64,000 bases of DNA, taken from Oscillospiraceae bacterium. Lineage in GTDB: Bacteria > Bacillota > Clostridia > Oscillospirales > CAG-382. Shown piece by piece: positions 44,606-53,047 of the stretch; within the stretch, counting starts at the first letter, position 1, and every line of letters begins with the position of its first letter. The notes below the pieces were generated by a model. That model was given only the letters and a program-made list of their open reading frames with translations. It made no database searches and was not told the origin of the DNA. Where the stretch lies: the NCBI GenBank assembly GCA_015063885.1, contig SVTH01000002.1, positions 62,001 through 126,000 of the forward strand, given 5' to 3'. Made by a program: the position numbers and the translations under genes.

Positions 44606-45354
44606 CAGTTCTGTTCCTCCTTCGTGATATCCTTATAAACGCCCAAGGGGTAGTGAGGCATCATGTTCTCGCGGAGCCACTCCAAGGCCTTCTCGGGAGA
44701 GAGACCCCAGTTGGTGGGACAGGTGGAGAGCACTTCCACGATGGAAAGGCCCTTCTTTTCCTGCTGGAGGGTGAAGGCCTTCTTGATGGCCGCCTTGGCC
44801 TTGCGTACGTTCTGTACGGTGTCCACCGCAACGCGCTCTGCGTATGCGGTACCGTCCAGGGTGGCCATCATCTCGCAAACGCGGATGGGGTTGCCCTGGA
44901 GCTGCTTATCCCTGCCGTAGGGGGAGGTGGTGGTCACCTGTCCCAGCAGAGTGGTGGGTGCCATCTGACCGCCGGTCATACCGTAGATGGCGTTGTTGAT
45001 AAAGATGATGGTGATATTTTCCCCTCTTGCGCCAACGTGGACGGTCTCTGCCGTACCGATGGCCGCCAGGTCGCCGTCACCCTGGTAGGTGAACACGGTG
45101 AGGTCGGGGTTGGAGCGCTTCACACCGGTAGCTACTGCGGGCGCTCTGCCGTGTGCCGCTTCGATCATATCACAGTTAAAATAGTTGTAAGCAAAAACGG
45201 AGCATCCTACGGGAGCGACGCCAACGGTGGTGCCCTCCACGCCCAGCTCGTCGATGACCTCTGCCACCAGACGGTGCACGATACCGTGGGTACAGCCGGG
45301 ACAGTAATGGAAGGGAACGTCCGTCAATGCATGGGGCTTTTCAAAAACGATCAT
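44605..45354 (-). CDS. 2-oxoacid:ferredoxin oxidoreductase, beta subunit
   Basis: 249 residues, the thiamine-pyrophosphate-binding subunit. CPGCTHGIVHR at the start, the TPP motif GDGDLAAIG with NNAIYGMTGGQ following, and MAPTT are conserved. The cofactor need links it to thiT and thiN in the window. One-base overlaps with alpha and gamma genes on both sides indicate strict co-translation. Confidence 0.93.
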   Translation of the reverse strand: MIVFEKPHALTDVPFHYCPGCTHGIVHRLVAEVIDELGVEGTTVGVAPVGCSVFAYNYFNCDMIEAAHGRAPAVATGVKRSNPDLTVFTYQGDGDLAAIGTAETVHVGARGENITIIFINNAIYGMTGGQMAPTTLLGQVTTTSPYGRDKQLQGNPIRVCEMMATLDGTAYAERVAVDTVQNVRKAKAAIKKAFTLQQEKKGLSIVEVLSTCPTNWGLSPEKALEWLRENMMPHYPLGVYKDITKEEQN

Positions 45355-46418
45355 CAGTTGTCACCTCCGACTGCCTTCTTGATGTGGACGAGGATCTCGT
45401 CTGGGGTGGGGATCATACCGCCGGTTCTGCCGAAGTGGGAAACGGGCTTTGCGCAATCGATGGCAAGCTTCACGTCGCTCAGCATCTGACCCATGTTCAT
45501 CTCCACGGAGAGGAACGCATTTGCGGTTTCGGAAAGGGCCTTCAGCTCCCCCGAGGGGAAGGGCCACAGGGTGATGGGACGGAACAAGCCCGCCTTGATG
45601 CCCTGCTCTCTTGCCATACGAACGGCAGTCTTTGCGATTCTTGCGGTGATGCCGTAAGCAACCACCACGATCTCTGCATCCTCGGTGAGGTAGGTATCGT
45701 ATTTGACTTCCTTTTCCTCAATCTCCGCATAGCGCTCAAAACGCTCTACAACGGTTCTCTCCAGCTCTTCGGGAGCGATGTACAAAGAGTTTACCACGTT
45801 GTGCTTTCTGCCGCCCTTGTGGCCGTTGGTGGCCCAGGTCTTTTCGGGGATCTCTCTGGGGGTATGTGCGCCGAAGTCTACCGGCTCCATCATCTGTCCC
45901 AAAGCACCGTCTGCCAGGATCATACAGGGCATACGGTAGATGTCCGCCAGGTCAAAGGCCTCCCCGGTGAGGGACGCCATCTCCTGGACGGAGTTGGGTG
46001 CCAGGACGATGACGTGCTGGTCGCCGTGACCCAGGCCGCGGATGGCCTGGTTATAGTCGGACTGAGCAGGCTGAATACCGCCCAGGCCGGGGCCGCCTCT
46101 CTGGACGTTTACCAGAACGCAGGGCAGGTCACTGCCGATGATGTAAGAGATACCCTCGCTCATCAGGGACACGCCGGGAGAGGAGGTGGAGGTGATGCAA
46201 CGGCTTCCCGTAGCGGCGGCGCCGTAGATCATGTTGATGGCGGAGACTTCGCTCTCAGCCTGCAAGCACATGCCGTCTCTCTTGGGCAGCTGCTTTGCCA
46301 TATATTCCGCAAGCTCGGTTTGCGGGGTGATGGGGTAGCCGAAGAACAGCTTACAGCCTGCGCGGATGGCGGCTTCTGCCAGGGCTTCGTTCCCCTTCAT
46401 TAACAATTTCTCGCTCAT
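45354..46418 (-). CDS. 2-oxoacid:ferredoxin oxidoreductase, alpha subunit
   Basis: 354 residues with FFGYPITPQTELAEYM near the N-terminus, the SSPGVSLMSEG segment and a C-terminal domain ending in VHIKKAVGG. It is read after the ferredoxin-like delta gene (24 bases apart) with GGAGAA before the ATG. The gene order delta-alpha-beta-gamma is that of KorDABC/Vor. Confidence 0.93.
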   Translation of the reverse strand: MSEKLLMKGNEALAEAAIRAGCKLFFGYPITPQTELAEYMAKQLPKRDGMCLQAESEVSAINMIYGAAATGSRCITSTSSPGVSLMSEGISYIIGSDLPCVLVNVQRGGPGLGGIQPAQSDYNQAIRGLGHGDQHVIVLAPNSVQEMASLTGEAFDLADIYRMPCMILADGALGQMMEPVDFGAHTPREIPEKTWATNGHKGGRKHNVVNSLYIAPEELERTVVERFERYAEIEEKEVKYDTYLTEDAEIVVVAYGITARIAKTAVRMAREQGIKAGLFRPITLWPFPSGELKALSETANAFLSVEMNMGQMLSDVKLAIDCAKPVSHFGRTGGMIPTPDEILVHIKKAVGGDN

Positions 46419-46442
46419 GATGGTTTTCTCCTTCTTGTGGGT

Positions 46443-46655
46443 TTACACGTTTTTCTCTACGGTGATCACCAGGTCGGGGCACATGGTTGCGCACATGGCA
46501 CAGCCTAAGCACTTGTCCATTTCCTTCACACCTGCGGGGTGGTACCCCTTGGCATTGAGAAGCTTTTCTTCCAATGCGATGATCTTCTTGGGGCAAGCCA
46601 GGACGCAAAGCCCGCAGCCCTTACAAAGATCGGTTTTGAACGTTACTCTGTTCAT
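46443..46655 (-). CDS. 2-oxoacid:ferredoxin oxidoreductase, delta subunit (2x[4Fe-4S] ferredoxin)
   Basis: 70 residues with two clusters: CKGCGLCVLACP and CLGCAMCATMCP, each CxxCxxCxxxCP. It carries electrons from the catalytic subunits. It heads the four-gene complex. AAAGG precedes the ATG. Confidence 0.93.
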   Translation of the reverse strand: MNRVTFKTDLCKGCGLCVLACPKKIIALEEKLLNAKGYHPAGVKEMDKCLGCAMCATMCPDLVITVEKNV

Positions 46656-46701
46656 AACAAAGGCCTTTCTTGGGTTTTCTCTATGGTTTTGTTTTTTTTC
46701 T

Positions 46702-47352
46702 TCAAAATAATTTTCTGGTCACGTCCCGGATGGGAACCCCGCCCTCGGGCAGGTTCTCGGGGAAGGCGGTGACCGCCGCCAAGGGCAGATCTGTCAGACG
46801 GCAAAGCTCCGTGCAGGAAGCAAAGGAAGCCTCCACGTCCTCTTTCGTGGTCTCCGCCCCTAAGTTGGAGTTGTTGATGACACCGCAGAACCGCATATGG
46901 GAGGCGTTTTCGATCTCCCGCAGCATTTCCGCCGCGGCACGGGGGTCGGAGATATAGGGGCGGTAGTAATTATACACGTAGTACATGGAATAGCCGCAGC
47001 TTTCGTACTTGTCGTGGTGGACCGCCAGCGCCGTGGCGCCGTCCCCGTCGCCTCCTACGTCGATCACGGCACATTCGTCGGTGACGAACACGGAGCCGTA
47101 TTCCTTGGGCAGGGAAGGGATGTCCACGTTGGTGTTGGCAAATTCCGGGAGGATGGGGCGCACCCCCGCCTCCTGCAGCTGCTTTGCGTTGTCCGCCGAG
47201 CGGAAATAGGGGTTCACGATGTCCAGGTCCACCAGACAGCATTTCTTGCCCTCTTCTGCCAGGGAAAGCGCCAGGTTCACGGCAATGTTGGTCTTGCCGC
47301 ACCCGAAATGTCCCGCGATCACGGTGATGCGGTTTTGCAAAAGTCGTTTCAT
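46702..47352 (-). CDS. ParA/CobQ-like P-loop ATPase next to the oxidoreductase operon
   Basis: 216 residues, with a variant Walker A GHFGCGKTN near residue 14, followed by the deviant-type LVDLDIVNPYFRS and a DVGGD switch. Related to MinD/ParA/Mrp-type ATPases in fold. It precedes the delta subunit by 46 bases in the same direction. A role in cluster loading or assembly of the Fe-S enzyme is only inference. The binding site is weak; the gene begins five bases after the U32 stop. Confidence 0.78.
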   Translation of the reverse strand: MKRLLQNRITVIAGHFGCGKTNIAVNLALSLAEEGKKCCLVDLDIVNPYFRSADNAKQLQEAGVRPILPEFANTNVDIPSLPKEYGSVFVTDECAVIDVGGDGDGATALAVHHDKYESCGYSMYYVYNYYRPYISDPRAAAEMLREIENASHMRFCGVINNSNLGAETTKEDVEASFASCTELCRLTDLPLAAVTAFPENLPEGGVPIRDVTRKLF

Positions 47353-47357
47353 AGGTC

Positions 47358-48575
47358 TTACAGTCCTCGGATCAGATCCCCCGCCTTTGCGTCTTCTACC
47401 CGCAGATAGAAGGGCATACGGGGATGTTTGGTGTCGCCTATGGGGTTGCCGTCCTTGTCAAACAGCTCCGTGACGGTGATGTCCCGCCCTGTGGTGCCGG
47501 GGGAGAGCAGGTTGGCCTTGTCTCCGATCTGCATCTTGTTGAACTGCTCGCAAAGGGCAAGCCCCGTTTCGGGATTATAGTCCTTGACCACTGCCAAAAA
47601 GGCACGGTCCTTCAGGTAGACGTTGTTCCCCACGATGTTGGCGTTTTCGTGAGGGTTGCCGTAGAAGTAGCCGGTGGCGTACTCTCTGTGGGAGACGCTT
47701 TCCACCTCCGCCATGTAAGCGGGGTTGAAGGGCTTCCCGTCATAATAATCGTCCAGCGCCATGCGGTAGGCGTTGGTCACCGCCGCGGTGTAATAGGCGC
47801 TCTTCACTCTGCCTTCGATCTTCAGGGAATCCAGGCCCGCCTCCGCCAGCTCTCCGATATGGTCGATCATACACAGATCCTTGGAGGAGAACAGATAGGT
47901 CCCGTATGCGTCCTGCTCTGCGGAGATCACGTCCTCGGGACGCTTCTCCTCATGGACGTAATACTTCCAGCGGCAGGGCTGGGCACAGGCACCTCCGTTG
48001 GCGTCTCTGCCCGCAAAATAATTGGAAAGCAGGCATCTTCCGGAATAGGAAACGCACATGGCGCCGTGGATGAAGGCCTCCAGCTCCAATTCCTCGGGAA
48101 TGTTCTTGCGGATGGCTTTGATCTCTGCCAGGGAAAGCTCCCTTGCCAGCACGATACGCTTCACCCCCTGGCGGTGCCAGAAACGGCAGGCGGCGGCGTT
48201 TACCGTGCTTGCCTGGGTGGAAAGGTGCAGCTCGGGATCCTTGGCGTTGGCCTTGATGCAATCCATCACACCCGGGTCGGAGACGATGTAGGCGTCGGGC
48301 TTCAATTCGTCCGCCTCCGCAATAAAGCGGGGGAGGTCGCCGAATTCCCCTTCGTGGGGCATGACGTTCACCGTCAGATACACCTTTTTGCCCTTTTCGT
48401 GGGCGTAGGCGATGGCAGATGCCAGGGATTCTTTTGTAAAGTTATCCGCCGCACGGCGCATCCCAAACCGCTCCAGGGCGCAATAGACTGCGTCGGCGCC
48501 GTAATCCACGGCGAAGCGGAGCTTTTCGGGATTTCCCGCAGGGGATAGGATCTCGGGTTTCTTTCGGTTATTCAT
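47358..48575 (-). CDS. Peptidase U32 family protein (TrhP/YegQ-like)
   Basis: 405 residues. The family signature EAFIHGAMCVSYSGRCLLSNY (shortened here to its core IHGAMCVSYSGRC) and CAQPCRWKY carry the conserved cysteines; LSPAGNPEKL opens the protein. Related proteins take part in tRNA uridine hydroxylation (TrhP) in E. coli and B. subtilis; that role is likely but unproven. The start overlaps the mltG stop by eight bases. Confidence 0.9.
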   Translation of the reverse strand: MNNRKKPEILSPAGNPEKLRFAVDYGADAVYCALERFGMRRAADNFTKESLASAIAYAHEKGKKVYLTVNVMPHEGEFGDLPRFIAEADELKPDAYIVSDPGVMDCIKANAKDPELHLSTQASTVNAAACRFWHRQGVKRIVLARELSLAEIKAIRKNIPEELELEAFIHGAMCVSYSGRCLLSNYFAGRDANGGACAQPCRWKYYVHEEKRPEDVISAEQDAYGTYLFSSKDLCMIDHIGELAEAGLDSLKIEGRVKSAYYTAAVTNAYRMALDDYYDGKPFNPAYMAEVESVSHREYATGYFYGNPHENANIVGNNVYLKDRAFLAVVKDYNPETGLALCEQFNKMQIGDKANLLSPGTTGRDITVTELFDKDGNPIGDTKHPRMPFYLRVEDAKAGDLIRGL

Positions 48576-50130
48576 TCTCTTCGTTCTCTGCCTTCAATGC
48601 CGCGTTTTCCTTACGGACCCGCTCCACGTTTTTCAAGTGTCCCGAAAGGGTGGCGGCGTAATAGGTCTCGCCCAAGTCGTTGCTGACGAAGAAGAAGGCG
48701 TTGATCACGTCTCCGTCCTCATCGTAGGGGGGAGAGGGATAGATGGCGGAAAGGATGGAGTCCAGACCTGCGTTGCAGATGGCTCCGGGAGGCAGTCCTT
48801 CGTTGGTGTAGGTGTTGTAGGGGCTGGGGAAGCTCTTGTCGATCTGGGAGGCGTCCTGGATACGGTCCATGCCTGCCAGCTCCAAGGCGTACTGAATGGT
48901 GGCGTCGCTTTCCAGCAAGGGATAGTCCGCCTTATGGTTGAGACGGTTGTGAAACACGTAGGAGATATACTCAAAGTCCTCCGCCGTCTTACCCTCCGCC
49001 TCGATCATGGAAGCCAAGGTAACGATGTCGTCCAGGGTGTAGCCCGTCCCCTCGCAGATGGAGGCGTAGGTAGACTTCCAGTCCACCCATACCTTGGCGT
49101 TGAAGTTGTTCAGCAGCTTGTTGATGGCCAGGTATTCCTCGGTGTCGGTATAGAAATCGTAGGTGTCGGGGTAAAGGTAGCCCTCCAGACGGTAAACGCG
49201 GTCGGCGTCCCAACCGTTTTCGTCCAAAATCTTGACGAATTCATGCTTGTAGGGGTAGTTGTTGATGGCCTCGATGAAGCCCTCCTTGGTGCCCACCCCG
49301 TTCTTCACGAACAAATTGATGATATCATCCACGGTGAAGCCCTCGGGAATGGTGAGGGTCACCACCTCCCGCTCATGCACGGGGGTGGTCAGCGCCGCAA
49401 GGAGCTGAATATAGTTCATGGAGACGTTCAGCTTGTGCTCCCCGGGAATGAAGGCGATCTCTTCGCCGTCTCCGGAGTATTGCAAATAAATGGAGAAGAC
49501 CCAGTCGTATTCGATCAGACCGTTTTCGTACAGGATCTGCGCCACCTCTTCCTGGGTGGCGTCCTCGGGCAGGGTGACGGTGATCTCCGCGTCTCCCTTC
49601 ACCAAGGCGAACACGTCGTTGCCGATGGTGAGCACGTAATAGGAAAGGTACGCCGCAATGATCAGCACGATGACGATATACAGCGCCGCTTTCAGCAGGA
49701 AGCTCATCCCCGCAACGCCTCTCCAAAGCTTCCGCAGGATCCGCAGGGGCAAGGGCAGCTGCAGCTCGTCCTCATCCTCCTCGTCCTCCTCCTCTTCCTC
49801 TTCCTCGGCAGGCAGATCGGGCTCTTCCGCAGGCAGGGGCGGCTCGTCCCCGTCGCTTTCGGAAAAATGGGAGGAAAGTCCCATGTCCTCCTCGGAAACG
49901 GAATCCGCAAAATGGTTCTTCACGGCGTCCTCGGAGATGCCGATCTCCTCCGTCTCCTCTACGGGAGCGTGCTCTTCCTTTGGGAGCTCCACACGGGTCT
50001 TGGCCTCTACCACACGGGTCTCGGTGTGAGGGGTGGGCTGACGGTCTTCGGGCTGTTCTTTTTTCTTTTTGCGGTATTCCGCAAGGATCTCTTCCAGTTC
50101 TTCGTTTTGGGAAGGACGGTGGTCGTGCAT
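48568..50130 (-). CDS. mltG: Endolytic murein transglycosylase MltG
   Basis: 520 residues. The catalytic domain holds the family Glu in ASMIEAEGKT, followed by SDATIQYAL and SPYNTYTNEGLPPGAI. It cleaves nascent peptidoglycan chains. One membrane helix (about 142-166) is preceded by a 140-residue cytoplasmic segment with a run EEEEEEDEEDEDE (110-122), much longer than in E. coli. GGAGGCAG precedes the ATG. Coupled to the U32 gene. Confidence 0.94.
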   Translation of the reverse strand: MHDHRPSQNEELEEILAEYRKKKKEQPEDRQPTPHTETRVVEAKTRVELPKEEHAPVEETEEIGISEDAVKNHFADSVSEEDMGLSSHFSESDGDEPPLPAEEPDLPAEEEEEEEDEEDEDELQLPLPLRILRKLWRGVAGMSFLLKAALYIVIVLIIAAYLSYYVLTIGNDVFALVKGDAEITVTLPEDATQEEVAQILYENGLIEYDWVFSIYLQYSGDGEEIAFIPGEHKLNVSMNYIQLLAALTTPVHEREVVTLTIPEGFTVDDIINLFVKNGVGTKEGFIEAINNYPYKHEFVKILDENGWDADRVYRLEGYLYPDTYDFYTDTEEYLAINKLLNNFNAKVWVDWKSTYASICEGTGYTLDDIVTLASMIEAEGKTAEDFEYISYVFHNRLNHKADYPLLESDATIQYALELAGMDRIQDASQIDKSFPSPYNTYTNEGLPPGAICNAGLDSILSAIYPSPPYDEDGDVINAFFFVSNDLGETYYAATLSGHLKNVERVRKENAALKAENEENE

Positions 50131-50143
50131 GAAAGCTGCCTCC

Positions 50144-51070
50144 TTATTGGATCGCCGTGATCAAAAAGAACACGGCCGTTAACACGAGAAATGCGGGGGA
50201 AAGGAACACCTTCCAGAAATGGGTGCGGTTCTTGGGCGGCAGAGACTGCTCCGGCGGCTCCTGGGCAAAGCGGAGATACTGAAGCTCCACGCAATACAGG
50301 AACAAAAACAGGGAGGCGCCGAACAGCATTGCCAGCAGGAAGCCCACGAAGAAGGCACCGTTCTTTTGCATGATGATGTTCAAAAATTGGTCGGAGGTGA
50401 ACACGCTCAGGGTGTTGCTCAGCAGATGCAACAGCATGGCGGGGATCACCGAGCGGGAGGCCAGGGTGATGACACCCAGCAAAACTCCCACGAAGAGATA
50501 TACGGGGAAGTTGGTCACGGAAAAATGCAGCATGGCGAAGCAAACAGCCGAGATCACCACGGCGTTGGCCTGCCCGAGGGAACGGTATTCCGCCAGGATC
50601 ACCCCACGGAACAACAGCTCCTCGCATACGGCGGGGATGATGACCATGGAGAGCAGAACGCCCGCAAAGGGAAGCTCTCCTTCACCCGCGGAAAGCCCTT
50701 CAAAGAAGGCGGGGGTGGACACGGCCTGCTCCGCTACGGCGCGGTAGATAAACTTGATCAGCAGATTCCCCACGATCAGGACGCACCCGCCGAAGGCCGT
50801 CAATGCGATGTGCCGCACCTTCATGGGGGAAACGGGCATGGGGGTGGCCAGCTTCCGCTTCTTCAAAAGGTAATACAGCATGCAGGGCACCAACAGCACC
50901 AAGATCTGCACCAGGGAAATGCTCAAAAACAGATCCGTTACGTTTTCCGTCCCTGCCAGCAGGAAGCGGGAAAAATGCATGGCGGCAAGGACGAAGAGCA
51001 CCAGGAGGGGTGCCGTCAGATGAGGCCGGTTCCATTTTGCCGTTTTTTCAGTTGAGGAGATGCGTTCCAA
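50144..51070 (-). CDS. CPBP family intramembrane metalloprotease
   Basis: 308 residues and about eight membrane helices. The CAAX/ABI motifs are visible: EELLFRG (EExxxR), FAMLHFS and MLLHLLSN with the zinc-binding His. Family members process prenylated proteins in eukaryotes and act in bacteriocin immunity or other roles in bacteria; the target is unknown. A TTG start with AAAGGA 11 bases away is the only plausible one. Confidence 0.86.
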   Translation of the reverse strand: MERISSTEKTAKWNRPHLTAPLLVLFVLAAMHFSRFLLAGTENVTDLFLSISLVQILVLLVPCMLYYLLKKRKLATPMPVSPMKVRHIALTAFGGCVLIVGNLLIKFIYRAVAEQAVSTPAFFEGLSAGEGELPFAGVLLSMVIIPAVCEELLFRGVILAEYRSLGQANAVVISAVCFAMLHFSVTNFPVYLFVGVLLGVITLASRSVIPAMLLHLLSNTLSVFTSDQFLNIIMQKNGAFFVGFLLAMLFGASLFLFLYCVELQYLRFAQEPPEQSLPPKNRTHFWKVFLSPAFLVLTAVFFLITAIQ

Positions 51071-51109
51071 GACCCATCACGTCCTTTCCGTAAAGATCAA
51101 AGAGAATGC

Positions 51110-51658
51110 TTATGCAAAACGGGTCTGCTCCCGCAGAACGGTCGCCGTCTCGAAGCCGAACAACAGCTCCACCAGACAGAACCCGAATTCAAAGGAAACG
51201 CCCATGCCCTCGGCGGTGACGAAGGTGTCGTCGTATTCCACCTTTTTGCCGGTGCGGATCCCGCCGGGGATCTCCTTTTCAAAGCCGGGATAGCAGGCGT
51301 ACCGTCTGCCCTCCAGAAGTCCCATCTTCCCCAAAATGGAGGGGGCGGCACAGATGGCCGCTACGTACAGGCCGTTTTCGGCGGCGTACTGCACCAAGGA
51401 GCGTACGGCAAAGCTTTCGTAAAGATGCTCCGTGCCCTTCAGTCCGCCGGGAAGGAGGATGCAGTTCAGGGAGGTCTTGTCCAATCTGTCCAGGGAAAGA
51501 TCGGCCTTCACGGCGATGCCGTGGGCGCCGGTAACGTATTCTTCGCCGTTTACGGAGACCAAAAGCACGTCTCCGCCTGCACGGCGCAACAGGTCGGCGG
51601 GGACCAACGCCTCCGCTTCTTCAAAGCCTTCTGCCAATAAGATCGCAATGTTTACCAT
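51110..51658 (-). CDS. DJ-1/PfpI family protein
   Basis: 182 residues of the class I amidotransferase-like fold. Active-site Glu in AEGFEE and nucleophile Cys in AAICAAPSIL are present, as in DJ-1/YajL-type proteins. Its activity (deglycase, chaperone or glyoxalase) is debated. The ATG four codons into the longer frame is used because GAGGTG is at proper distance. Stop and next start in the block are 11 bases or more apart. Confidence 0.88.
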   Translation of the reverse strand: MVNIAILLAEGFEEAEALVPADLLRRAGGDVLLVSVNGEEYVTGAHGIAVKADLSLDRLDKTSLNCILLPGGLKGTEHLYESFAVRSLVQYAAENGLYVAAICAAPSILGKMGLLEGRRYACYPGFEKEIPGGIRTGKKVEYDDTFVTAEGMGVSFEFGFCLVELLFGFETATVLREQTRFA

Positions 51659-51682
51659 AGGGGGGAACACCTCGTTTCTTTT

Positions 51683-52369
51683 TTAGTGGGGGAGCAGCGC
51701 TTCCACAGCGGAGAGGATCTCTTCGTGGATGTCCTCACGGGTGCGCAACGCCGTTCCTTTTGCACAGTCTATCTTTTTCCAGTCCAGCTTTTCGGCGGAA
51801 TACAGCGCCGCCTTGTAGCTGTCGGACAAATGCCGTTTGTCGTTTTCATGGATATCCGTCTCCCGCCCGGTTTGGGAGGAGCGGCTTTTGATGAGGGCTT
51901 CCGAGACCTCCGGCGGTACGCACAGGTACAGCACCAGGTCGGGAGCGGGCAGACCCATCTTTTCGTATTCCAGGTCGAACAGCCATTCCAGGAAGCCGTC
52001 GTAGTCTTCCTCGGGAAGCTTGGAAAGCTGATGCACCGCGTTGGCGGTGGTATAGCGGTTAGCCAGGATCACCGTTCCCGCTTCGTAGTCCTTTTTCCAG
52101 TCCAGCATGTAGGAGCAGTAGCGGTCCACCCCGTAGAACACCGAGGCGGCGTAGCCGTTCACCGCGTGGGGATCGTTCCCGAAGGCGCCCCCCAAATACA
52201 GCTTCACCGCGGCGCTCATCTTCTCGTCGTAGGTGGGGAAGGATACGGAACGGCAGGGGATGCCCCTTGCCTTCAAAGCCTCCTCCAGCAAGCGGGTCTG
52301 GGTCTCCTTGCCCGATCCGTCCAGCCCGTCCAGGGCGATGAGGATGCCTTTTTTGCTCTGCTTTCCCAT
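51683..52369 (-). CDS. tmk: Thymidylate kinase
   Basis: 228 residues; makes dTDP from dTMP. P-loop DGLDGSGK (14-21), the DR-type segment YGVDRYCSYM and the lid region RSSQTGRETDIHE are present. GGAGGT is ideally placed before the ATG, and a consensus-like promoter is upstream, so tmk heads a transcript reading into the DJ-1 gene and beyond. Confidence 0.93.
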   Translation of the reverse strand: MGKQSKKGILIALDGLDGSGKETQTRLLEEALKARGIPCRSVSFPTYDEKMSAAVKLYLGGAFGNDPHAVNGYAASVFYGVDRYCSYMLDWKKDYEAGTVILANRYTTANAVHQLSKLPEEDYDGFLEWLFDLEYEKMGLPAPDLVLYLCVPPEVSEALIKSRSSQTGRETDIHENDKRHLSDSYKAALYSAEKLDWKKIDCAKGTALRTREDIHEEILSAVEALLPH

Positions 52370-52412
52370 GGAAAAATTCCACCTCCGAAAGAAAAAACTT
52401 CTTTAGTATAGT

Positions 52413-52441
52413 ATTATACCACTTTACGGTGGAGATTGCAA
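52413..52441 (-). promoter_or_regulatory. SigA-type promoter for tmk
   Basis: On the minus strand TTGCAA (52436-52441), 17-base spacer, TATAAT (52413-52418). Confidence 0.75.
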
Positions 52442-52471
52442 GGGTTTCTCATAAAAATTCAAATTGTCGCA

Positions 52472-52504
52472 ACAAAAAAACGGAACCGCTCTTTTGCGGT
52501 TCCG
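52472..52504 (-). terminator. Intrinsic terminator after the small lipoprotein gene
   Basis: Nine-base stem cggaaccgc / gcggttccg with a six-base loop, followed in the leftward direction by seven T. Confidence 0.85.
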
Positions 52505-52513
52505 AAGGGAAGC

Positions 52514-52945
52514 TTATTCCGTTTTCTCCGAAGCGGGCTTTCCGTAATTCGTGTGATACCGATGGATCTCTCCTACCTGGGCTTCCGTGACGTACCCTTT
52601 GCTGTAGGCGTCGGAAAGAGACAGAAACTCTCCTTCGCGGTATACGGTCAGAATGAAGCTGGAGGAGTGGGAGAATAGATACCCTGCGATGTTCTTGGTC
52701 TCTATTATCTGCAGCAGAGTTTTCTGAAACAGTACCACGCAATCCCCGAAAGTGCCGTAGTATCGCAGGTTGCCGCCGCTTCCGTCGTCCCATATCGGCG
52801 TGCCGCCGAATTGCTTCTGCCAAGCGGCGGCGATCTCTTCCTTACCCTCGTTAGTCAGCGGGCGGAAGGGATCTTCCGGTTCTGCACTGCAGCTTGCCAA
52901 AAGGCATATGCCAAGGACAAGAAGGATCGAAAGGATCTTTTTCAT
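52514..52945 (-). CDS. Small lipoprotein of unknown function
   Basis: 143 residues with a lipoprotein signal (MKKILSILLVLGICLLAS-C, lipobox Cys19). The mature domain is not recognised; it has YYGTFGDCVVLFQK and a final HRYHTNYGKP. It is a single gene with its own promoter and terminator. An ATG three codons upstream is an alternative start. Confidence 0.78.
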   Translation of the reverse strand: MKKILSILLVLGICLLASCSAEPEDPFRPLTNEGKEEIAAAWQKQFGGTPIWDDGSGGNLRYYGTFGDCVVLFQKTLLQIIETKNIAGYLFSHSSSFILTVYREGEFLSLSDAYSKGYVTEAQVGEIHRYHTNYGKPASEKTE

Positions 52946-52981
52946 AGCTGTCACCGTTCCTTTTTTCGTTTTCTCACTTTC

Positions 52982-53010
52982 ATTCTACCACGGGAGATTC
53001 TTTTTGTCAA
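52982..53010 (-). promoter_or_regulatory. SigA-type promoter for the small lipoprotein
   Basis: On the minus strand TTGACA (53005-53010), 17-base spacer, TAGAAT (52982-52987). Confidence 0.75.
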
Positions 53011-53011
53011 C

Positions 53012-53040
53012 AAAAAACAGCGCCGCATGTTGCGACGCTG
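53012..53040 (-). terminator. Intrinsic terminator after the CapA-like gene
   Basis: Nine-base stem cagcgccgc / gcgacgctg with one mismatch and a five-base loop, followed leftward by six T. Confidence 0.75.
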
Positions 53041-53047
53041 CCTGTCT

